Positions 1-5,060 of a stretch of DNA of 9,383 nt are shown here, one piece after another. The DNA is from Planctomycetes bacterium UBA4800. GTDB lineage: Bacteria; Planctomycetota; UBA8108; UBA8890; UBA8898. Position numbers and translations under genes: made by a program. Every line of letters begins with the position of its first letter. The first letter of the stretch is position 1. Below the pieces are notes generated by a model. The model was not told the DNA's origin. It did no database searches and saw nothing but the letters and a program-made list of their open reading frames with translations. Location: NCBI GenBank assembly GCA_002402755.1, contig DHGK01000123.1:1-9383 (forward strand). Reading direction: 5' to 3'.

Positions 1-18
1 CGCCGCCGCCGCCGCCGC
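1..18. repeat. (CGC)6 trinucleotide run encoding poly-alanine
   Basis: Six perfect CGC units read as six Ala codons (GCG) on the minus strand inside the DUF4388 gene. They follow a Tyr and two Ala codons. The run reaches the window edge, so its full length is unknown. It probably encodes a flexible or helical linker and may vary in length by slippage. Confidence 0.7.
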
Positions 19-768
19 GTACGCGGCGCAGAGCTGCGACTCGGTGACCGAAGAGTCCTCCTGGTTCGTGCACCTGAGCAGGCCGTGCTTGACAAGCTCG
101 GCGGCCTCCCGGAACACCTCGCTGCGGCTGAAGGGCAGGGAATCGGCGATGTCGCCGATCGATCTGTCGGGCAGCACCCGGGCGAGAATCGCGGCGGCGA
201 TCTCGTTGCCCTTCCTGGCCTCCAGCGCCTGCTGGGCGCGCGAGGCGCACGCGAGCACCGTGCCGGGCCCCGCGATGTAGCGGTGCACGAATTCCCAGTG
301 GTCGTGCCGGCGCGCCGATTCGAGGATGACCTTGGTCACGGGCAGCCGCAGGTCGAGCACGGCCCAGTTCTTGTCGTCGAGGAACTCGTTCTCGCGCATC
401 TCGACGCGGCCGCGGCGGAGCGTCAGGACCTCGCACAGCTCGTCGTAGATGAACTCGATGAAGAGCGCGCGCAGCCGCTCGGCCTTGATGAAGCCGCCGT
501 CGATGAGCACCTTGGCCAGCGCCTGCTTGCGCGCCGTGCTGCGGGCCTCCCGGAACTGCTCGGCGGTGAGCATGCCGTTGTGAACGAGGCGCGACCAGAA
601 GTCGTGGGACGGCTGGCTGCTCAGCCCGACGATGGCGCCCTCCCGGAGCGACAGCGTCCACTTCCCGTCGCGCGTCATGATCTCGAACAAGCCGCTTTGC
701 TGGCGCGACGCCATGCTCTGCAACAGGTCGGCAAGATCGATGCTGCGAAGATCCCCTTGGAATCCCAT
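1..768 (-). CDS. DUF4388 domain protein, C-terminus cut by left window edge
   Basis: The reading frame starts at ATG 766-768 and stays open to base 1, giving 256 codons without a stop. An AAGGG ribosome-binding site lies about 6 bases upstream of the ATG. The N-terminus (GDLRSIDLADLLQSMASRQQ, then a Gly-Leu-Phe-Glu-Ile strand and a GKWTLSLREGAIVGLSSQ hairpin, roughly residues 5-51) has the form of DUF4388/PATAN-like domains, which are common in Planctomycetota and Myxococcota and often sit in signalling or gliding/polarity proteins. Residues about 52-150 are mostly helical and charged. Residues about 195-235 (SIGDIADSLPFSRSEVFREA, then a helix ending GLLR) look like a winged-helix-type module, as often follows DUF4388. 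The last visible codons are a poly-alanine run that may be a linker. The protein is cytoplasmic, with no signal peptide or membrane segment. It is divergently transcribed from the VWA gene. The family call is fairly firm; the precise role is unknown. Confidence 0.8.
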   Translation of the reverse strand, partial: MGFQGDLRSIDLADLLQSMASRQQSGLFEIMTRDGKWTLSLREGAIVGLSSQPSHDFWSRLVHNGMLTAEQFREARSTARKQALAKVLIDGGFIKAERLRALFIEFIYDELCEVLTLRRGRVEMRENEFLDDKNWAVLDLRLPVTKVILESARRHDHWEFVHRYIAGPGTVLACASRAQQALEARKGNEIAAAILARVLPDRSIGDIADSLPFSRSEVFREAAELVKHGLLRCTNQEDSSVTESQLCAAYAAAAAA

Positions 769-811
769 AGGTACCCTTGTCGGAGGAGTGTGCCCGTCAC
801 ACGCCCGGAGA

Positions 812-840
812 AGTATAGTGCGGCGAGGCGAAGGCTGCAA
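812..840 (-). promoter_or_regulatory. Predicted sigma70-type promoter for the DUF4388 gene
   Basis: Reading the minus strand, a TTGCAG -35 (840-835) is separated by exactly 17 bases from a TATACT -10 (817-812). The -10 is close to consensus; the -35 keeps only the TTG. The predicted transcription start near 805 would give a leader of about 37 nt. The A/T-rich -10 stands out in very GC-rich sequence. Confidence 0.5.
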
Positions 841-883
841 ATCGAGGTGCCGATAACGTCCGCGGCGGCCGCCGGCGCGCTCG

Positions 884-912
884 TTGACTCGGCGGACCCC
901 TCTCTCTATGAT
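884..912 (+). promoter_or_regulatory. Predicted sigma70-type promoter for the HEAT-VWA gene
   Basis: TTGACT (884-889), a 17-base spacer and TATGAT (907-912) give a near-consensus housekeeping promoter, matching 5 of 6 bases at each hexamer. The start would fall near 919-920, leaving a leader of about 60 nt before ATG 979. With the opposing minus-strand promoter it makes a back-to-back pair, with about 44 bases between the two -35 elements. No operator palindrome is evident between them. Confidence 0.6.
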
Positions 913-978
913 TGATTTGCGAAGGGTGCCGCGGGGCGGTGCGCGCGCCGGCGGCGCCCGACCGGACGGAGGACGATA

Positions 979-2781
979 ATGGTGCGAATGCTCGTGATCG
1001 CCATGGCGCTGCTCGCCGCGGAGGACTTCGATGCCCTGCGGCGGGAGTACGAGGCCGCGAAGACCGAGGTCAACCGCCAGCGCGACCGCGGCGAGCAGAT
1101 CGAGAAGAAGGTCGCGCCGGTGCTCGACAAGATCGGCGGGCTCAAGTCCGCCGAGGCGGTCAGGTTCCTCGCCGACATCGTCATGCAGGAGATGCCCGAA
1201 CTGGCCGCCGCGGCGTGCCGGCCGCTCGCCGCGACCGCGGCGCCGGAGGCCGTCGAGGTCCTGCTCAAGGCGTCGGAGACGCGCCCGCCGCAGGTCAAGG
1301 CGGCCGCGCTGGCCGCGTTGCGCGACAAGAAGGCGAAACTGAGCGAGACCCAGGCCGCGCGCGTCAAGCTGCAGCTCCTCGGCAAGGGCGCGCTGGATCT
1401 CAGGCAGGCGGCGGCGCGCCTCCTGGGGGCGCAGGACGACGTGGCGTCCGCCAGGGCGCTCGTCCAGGCGCTCGGGACGCCGAAGATCGAGGACGAGCTT
1501 GCCGTCGCGATCGAGCAGGCGCTCTCGGGCTGCGCGAACAAGGACGTCCTGGAATACCTGTTCGGCACGGCGCTCGGCGGCGAGGCCAAGGCGCCGCGCC
1601 AGTCGATCGCGCTCATGCGCATAGCCGTGGCCAAGAAAGCCGCGCGGGCCGCCGCCGCGATCGAGAAGCTGGTCGACCATCCTTCCGACGAGGTCGCGTC
1701 GCAGGCCATCGCGTCGCTGTCGGCGCTCGGCGTCGAGAGCGGCGGCGAGCGGGTCTTCGCGCTCCTCAAGAAGTGGCGCGGCAACACGAGCCAGGCGGTG
1801 CGGCTGCTCGTGGGCCTGGCCGAGACGCCCTCGGCCGGCACGGCGGCGATCCTCGTGCGGGTGAGCCGCGAGTTCCCCGGTCCGATCGGCATCGCCGCGC
1901 TTTCGCTGCTCGGCAAGGCCAAGAGCGGCGCCGGCCTGGGCCGGCTGCTCGAGGCGCTCGGCGACAAGGACCCGGCGGTGAAGGCCGCCGCGCTCAAGGG
2001 CGTGCAGCTCTACCGTGAGACTCGCATGATCGGCCCGCTCATCGATTTCATGGCCGCCGAGGAGGGCCGCTTGAAGGGCGATGCGTACCGGCTGCTCGTC
2101 GGGCTCACCGGGCAGAACTTCGGCCTGCAGGTGGATGACTGGAAGAAGTGGTGGGAGATCGAGAAGGAGCGCTTCAAGTTCGCCCAGGCCGACCAGGGCG
2201 GCAAGACGCAGGTGCGCGTGCGCGACGCCGACTACTACGGCATCGAGATCTTCTCGGACCGCGTGTGCTTCATCATCGACTGCTCCAGCAGCATGACGGC
2301 CAAGGCGCGCGATCCGGAGACCAAGCAGGAGAGCACCCGCATCGCGCTCGCCAAGAAGGAGCTTCTCAAGGCGATCGAGAAGCTCAAGTCAGGCGTGCAG
2401 ATCAACATCATGCACTTCCACACGAGCGTCGCCTCCATGGCCAAGCAGCTCACGCCGCTCACCCCCGCGGGCCGCGCGCAGGCGGTGAGGTTCGTCCGGA
2501 ACCTCGCCACGGGGACGGGGACGAACATCTACGACAGCCTGAGCGAGGCGATCAAGGACGAGCGCGTGGACACGATCTTCCTCCTGTCGGACGGCGCGCC
2601 CACGCGCGGGCGGTTCACCGATGCGGGGACGATACTCGGCGAGATCCGCATCCAGAACGCGGTGCGCAACGTGACGATCAACACGATCGCCGTGGGCTCG
2701 GATCTGGGCGAGGGCATGATCTCCTTCATGAAGCGCCTGGCCGCGGAGAACTCGGGCTCGTTCGTCCACGTGAAGGACTGA
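979..2781 (+). CDS. HEAT-repeat and von Willebrand factor A domain protein, probably exported
   Basis: This 600-residue protein starts at ATG 979, five bases after a strong GGAGGA ribosome-binding site (968-973). The N-terminus (MVRMLVIAMALLAA, then ED) looks like a very short Sec signal peptide. Residues about 16-45 are charged and probably coiled coil. Residues about 45-375 are Ala/Leu-rich helical pairs of HEAT type. A Trp-rich linker (DDWKKWW, 386-392) and a YYG motif lead into the VWA domain (about 428-600). This linker and order are typical of planctomycete HEAT-VWA proteins. The metal site (MIDAS) is complete: D434-x-S436-x-S438, T515 and D538 (in LSDGAPT). VWA domains of this type bind protein ligands through Mg2+. 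HEAT repeats are scaffolds, so a binding or assembly role in the envelope is likely, but the partner is unknown. The membrane-protein gene 55 bp downstream may be cotranscribed. Confidence 0.9.
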   Translation: MVRMLVIAMALLAAEDFDALRREYEAAKTEVNRQRDRGEQIEKKVAPVLDKIGGLKSAEAVRFLADIVMQEMPELAAAACRPLAATAAPEAVEVLLKASETRPPQVKAAALAALRDKKAKLSETQAARVKLQLLGKGALDLRQAAARLLGAQDDVASARALVQALGTPKIEDELAVAIEQALSGCANKDVLEYLFGTALGGEAKAPRQSIALMRIAVAKKAARAAAAIEKLVDHPSDEVASQAIASLSALGVESGGERVFALLKKWRGNTSQAVRLLVGLAETPSAGTAAILVRVSREFPGPIGIAALSLLGKAKSGAGLGRLLEALGDKDPAVKAAALKGVQLYRETRMIGPLIDFMAAEEGRLKGDAYRLLVGLTGQNFGLQVDDWKKWWEIEKERFKFAQADQGGKTQVRVRDADYYGIEIFSDRVCFIIDCSSSMTAKARDPETKQESTRIALAKKELLKAIEKLKSGVQINIMHFHTSVASMAKQLTPLTPAGRAQAVRFVRNLATGTGTNIYDSLSEAIKDERVDTIFLLSDGAPTRGRFTDAGTILGEIRIQNAVRNVTINTIAVGSDLGEGMISFMKRLAAENSGSFVHVKD

Positions 2782-2782
2782 C

Positions 2783-2826
2783 GGCCGCGCGGCGCGGCCC
2801 GCGAAGGAGCCGCGCCGTCCGGCGCG
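2783..2826 (+). other. Cluster of mutually exclusive GC-only hairpins between the VWA and membrane-protein genes
   Basis: Three inverted repeats overlap in the 55-base gap. The first is GGCCGCGC (2783-2790) with GCGCGGCC (2792-2799). The second is GGCGCGGC (2791-2798) with GCCGCGCC (2809-2816). The third is CGCGCC (2811-2816) with GGCGCG (2821-2826). Each shares bases with the next, so only some can form together. The last arm touches the GAGGAG ribosome-binding site of the next gene. No T-tract follows, so this is not a classical terminator. Chance pairing in GC-rich sequence is a real alternative. Confidence 0.35.
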
Positions 2827-2839
2827 AGGAGCGGACGTG
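2826..2839 (+). promoter_or_regulatory. Ribosome-binding site deciding a GTG start
   Basis: GAGGAG (2826-2831) lies five bases before GTG 2837. The alternative ATG at 2846 would be 14 bases from this site, and the closer GGGAGG (2839-2844) would be only one base from that ATG. GTG 2837 is therefore the better start. Confidence 0.6.
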
Positions 2840-4459
2840 GGAGGCATGCTGGGGCTTGCGCGGACGTGCGAGGGCGATCTTCTCGCCCTGGCCGCGGCGC
2901 TGCCGCTCCTCGGCGTGGGCGCGGCGGTCGCCTCGGGCTGGTTCGCGCACCGGCTTCCCGAGCGCGGCCGGGTGCTGCGCACGGCGCTCGGATGCGCGGC
3001 GGCGGCGGGTTTGGCGGCGGCGGTGTGGCTGTGGCAGGCGTGCGGCGCGCCGCGCGCGGGCGCCGCGCTCGGCGAAGGGTGGTGGGGCGCGTTCCTGACA
3101 GTCGATGCGTATCGGCTGCTGGGCGCGTGCGTGCTCACGCAGGCGGCGCTGCTCGCGTATCTGAGCGCACGCGCGGACAAGGCCCTGCCGCGGCGCTCCT
3201 TCGCGGGCGGGATCGCGTGGCTGTGGGCGCTGGGCCTGTGGATCGTGTGGCTGGACAGCGGGCCGGTGCGGGCCTGGGCGTGCACGCTGTGGGCGCTGAG
3301 CCTGCCCTTCGTGGTGCTCGGCGGCACGACATCGGTCGCGCGCGCGCGCGCGACGCTTGCCGCCGCCGGCGCGCCGGTCGGGGCGGCGCTGCTCTGGCTG
3401 TGCCTTGAAGTGCTGTCGCCGGGCGCCGCGTGGCCGCGCACCCTGTGCGCCGCCGTGTGGGTCTGCGCGCTCCCCCTCCCCGGCATGATGCGGCTGTGGT
3501 CGGAGGGTTTTGCCCCGGGATTCCTCTTCGCGCAGTGCGCGGGCGGCGTGCTCGCCGTGCTGCTCGTCGGCGCGGGCGGAGAGGCGCCGTGGGCCGCGGG
3601 GCTGTGTGCGGCCGCGGCGCTCGTTGCCGGGGCGGGCGCGTGCATGGCGCAGCAGGCGGGGCGCTTCGCGGCGTTCGCGCTGATCGCGTTCCTGCAGCAG
3701 GGCGCGGCGGCCGCGTTTCTGGGCGATCGCGCGAGCGCGCTGCTGTTCATGTCGTACTTTCCCCTCGGCGCCTTCGCGCTATGCGCCGTGGCGCGCGCGG
3801 GAAAGCGCGAGGGAGGCGATATCCGCGAACGCGCCGAACTCCGCCTCCCGAGGTGGGCGGGGTGGTGTCTCACGGCGGGGCTCTTCGGCATTCTCGGCGG
3901 CATACTGCCGGGCCCCGTGCTCGGCGTCAGGCTCAGGGTGCTCGCCGAGCTCTGGCAGGGCGGGGCGTGGGGCCTGGCCGGCACGGCTGCGTTTCTGGGG
4001 AGCACGTGCTTCCTGCTCGTCGGGTGCGTGCGCTGGCTGGCGTGGCGCGACGGCGGCCCGGGCGCGCCGGTGCCGCGGCACGTGCAGGGGGCGCTCCGGG
4101 CGTGCGTGGCGGCGCTGATCGTGCCCGTGGCGCTGCAGGTCCTGTTTCTCCGCGGCATCGTCGCGGCGCCGAGCCTCTTCCTCCTGCCTGCCGTGCTCGC
4201 GCCGGGGGCGGCTCTCGCGTGCCTGGTCCGCTGGGGCGCCGGCGACGGCGTCGCGCGCTTCTGGAGCCGGACGAGCCCGGCCGTCGAGGATGTCGTGTAC
4301 GCGGCGAGCGGCCCCGCACCGGCCGCGGCGTTCCTGCGCGCCTTGGGCGCCGTCGCGCGCGCGGCTGACGGGGCGCTGCGCGGCCTGCTCATCCTCGCGT
4401 GGGCGTTGCTCCGCGCGGCAGGAACGCTCGCACGAGGGATCGAGCGCGGCCGGGTGTAG
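2837..4459 (+). CDS. Polytopic membrane protein resembling a degenerate NuoM/NuoN (Mrp-type antiporter) subunit
   Basis: This 540-residue protein is very hydrophobic, with about 14-16 predicted membrane helices (for example near 15-37, 46-68, 92-110, 143-163, 228-246, 277-296, 302-319, 341-364, 374-397, 440-462 and 513-530). Its order recalls proton-translocating Complex I antiporter-like subunits. V89-D90 opens TM3 as in the family's VD motif. D140 is followed by W152-A153-L154, where the family has W-E-L. GRFAAFALI (275-283) matches the family's KRLLAYSSI. FPLGAFAL (about 308-315) matches the NLGAFAL stretch, and a Gly/Pro-rich GGILPGPVLG segment follows. The TM5 glutamate is Ala and the TM8 lysine is Gly. 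The whole protein has only two lysines (K115, K323), both in loops. It therefore probably does not pump protons by the usual route. No other nuo or mrp gene is nearby. The fold assignment is by eye; an unrelated Ala/Leu-rich membrane protein remains possible. Confidence 0.7.
   Translation: MGGMLGLARTCEGDLLALAAALPLLGVGAAVASGWFAHRLPERGRVLRTALGCAAAAGLAAAVWLWQACGAPRAGAALGEGWWGAFLTVDAYRLLGACVLTQAALLAYLSARADKALPRRSFAGGIAWLWALGLWIVWLDSGPVRAWACTLWALSLPFVVLGGTTSVARARATLAAAGAPVGAALLWLCLEVLSPGAAWPRTLCAAVWVCALPLPGMMRLWSEGFAPGFLFAQCAGGVLAVLLVGAGGEAPWAAGLCAAAALVAGAGACMAQQAGRFAAFALIAFLQQGAAAAFLGDRASALLFMSYFPLGAFALCAVARAGKREGGDIRERAELRLPRWAGWCLTAGLFGILGGILPGPVLGVRLRVLAELWQGGAWGLAGTAAFLGSTCFLLVGCVRWLAWRDGGPGAPVPRHVQGALRACVAALIVPVALQVLFLRGIVAAPSLFLLPAVLAPGAALACLVRWGAGDGVARFWSRTSPAVEDVVYAASGPAPAAAFLRALGAVARAADGALRGLLILAWALLRAAGTLARGIERGRV
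3335..3352. repeat. (CG)7 alternating purine-pyrimidine palindrome
   Basis: Seven CG dinucleotides (3337-3350) sit inside an 18-base perfect palindrome bounded by GT and AC. The stretch codes for the Ala-Arg-Ala-Arg-Ala loop after the fifth membrane segment of the membrane protein. It has Z-DNA-forming potential but is most simply explained by GC-rich codons. Confidence 0.5.
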
Positions 4460-4513
4460 GCGCCGCGCCGGTTCTCGCCGCAAGGGAGGCGGCCGCCGGG
4501 GTTCTGTCGGCAT

Positions 4514-4550
4514 GTTCATGCTCCGTGAACCTGGCTCGCCCCGCGGCGAG
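4514..4550 (+). terminator. Weak candidate terminator: two adjacent hairpins after the membrane-protein gene
   Basis: GTTCATG (4514-4520) pairs with CGTGAAC (4524-4530) across a 3-base loop, with one G-U pair. CTCGCC (4535-4540) pairs with GGCGAG (4545-4550) across a 4-base loop. The sequence after the second stem (GCGGTCTTCC) has only scattered T residues. A third small stem, CCCC-CTC-GGGG followed by TTT, lies at 4589-4602. None is a convincing intrinsic terminator, so readthrough into the next genes is possible. Confidence 0.25.
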
Positions 4551-4599
4551 GCGGTCTTCCCGGCGTCTCGCCCCCCGCCACTGGCTCTCCCCCTCGGGG

Positions 4600-4620
4600 T
4601 TTACTCATAATATAGATCTA
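4600..4620 (+). promoter_or_regulatory. AT-rich island with a -10-like element upstream of the lipoprotein gene
   Basis: The 21 bases from 4600 to 4620 contain only 4 G/C in surroundings that are mostly GC. They include TAATAT (4608-4613), the overlapping CATAAT (4606-4611) and the palindrome TAGATCTA (4613-4620). No good -35 hexamer lies 16-18 bases upstream. An activator-dependent or alternative-sigma promoter, or simply a weak one, would fit. A start near 4620 gives a leader of about 57 nt for the lipoprotein gene. Confidence 0.4.
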
Positions 4621-4628
4621 CGCGCGGC

Positions 4629-4665
4629 CCTTGCCGGCAAGGCCTCCCGGGGCCGTCGGCTCCGG
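4629..4665 (+). other. Structured leader of the lipoprotein-secretin operon
   Basis: A perfect 14-base palindrome, CCTTGCCGGCAAGG, covers 4629-4642. A hairpin follows with stem 4647-4654 pairing 4658-4665 (8 pairs including one G-U, loop of 3). The hairpin ends 11 bases before ATG 4677, where ribosome-binding signals are poor (TAGG at 4666-4669, AGAGG almost touching the ATG). The structure may affect initiation or bind a regulator; chance is also possible at this GC content. Confidence 0.35.
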
Positions 4666-4676
4666 TAGGCAGAGGC

Positions 4677-5060
4677 ATGGAAAAGCCTTACGATAGTGGG
4701 AAGCGCACACAAGCGATGTACGCGCTGTGCGCGGCCGGCGTGCTGGCCGTCTTGTCCGGGTGCGCGGCCGATGCCGCCGCGGATGTGCGCGTGCGGAAAC
4801 AACTTGCGACGCTCGAGTTGATCGAGACGCTCGAGCGCGATACGGCGGCCTTTGCCGCATCGCGCGCGGGTGTGCACAGCGCCGAGGCGTACATTCGCGA
4901 GAACACTGCCGTGGTCCTGCTGTCTCCGGCGGACCGCGCGGGTGTGCCCGCGCGGACAATCGCGGAGGTCAGCGCATACGTCGCCGAACGCACCGGCCTT
5001 GCCGAGGATCGGATCGTGATAAAAATGCGTGACGCGCCGACGCGAGGAACAACGCCATGA
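4677..5060 (+). CDS. Small lipoprotein with YscJ/FliF-like ring-building fold
   Basis: This is a 127-residue predicted lipoprotein. The n-region carries K3, K9 and R10, then a hydrophobic stretch and the lipobox L26-S27-G28-C29, leaving a mature protein of 99 residues. Ala at +2 is compatible with outer-membrane sorting. A later Met14 start would lose all positive charge, so the first ATG is preferred. The mature part reads as helix (about 41-58), strand (about 60-72), strand TAVVLLSP (77-84), helix (about 90-106) and strand RIVIKM (112-117). This resembles the second ring-building motif of YscJ/FliF, including the ending of the form 'helix, GL, E-x-x-V/I-V'. YscJ is itself a lipoprotein forming a ring in type III secretion systems. 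Here the first YscJ motif and the C-terminal membrane helix are missing. The stop overlaps the next start (ATGA), implying coupled synthesis. The family link is by eye and moderate; it could be another small alpha/beta lipoprotein. Confidence 0.75.
   Translation: MEKPYDSGKRTQAMYALCAAGVLAVLSGCAADAAADVRVRKQLATLELIETLERDTAAFAASRAGVHSAEAYIRENTAVVLLSPADRAGVPARTIAEVSAYVAERTGLAEDRIVIKMRDAPTRGTTP

Noticed and set aside
85..915. A 276-codon plus-strand open frame at the left end
   Set aside because: It is antisense to the DUF4388 gene, runs through both promoter elements, and encodes no recognisable fold.
906..1997. Open frames on the minus strand (906-1997) and in another plus frame (912-2018) over the HEAT region
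   Set aside because: Both are Ala/Arg/Ser-rich shadows. The frame at 979-2781 has the ribosome-binding site, HEAT pattern and VWA motifs.
2389..4392. A 667-codon minus-strand open frame across the VWA 3' end and the membrane-protein gene
   Set aside because: Its product is Ala/Arg/Pro/Ser low-complexity and it overlaps two plausible genes on the other strand. It is a shadow of GC bias.
4290..4668. Short plus-strand open frames in the gap after the membrane-protein gene
   Set aside because: They overlap the membrane-protein 3' end in other frames, are rich in Arg/Ala/Ser, and lack ribosome-binding sites. The gap 4460-4676 appears non-coding.
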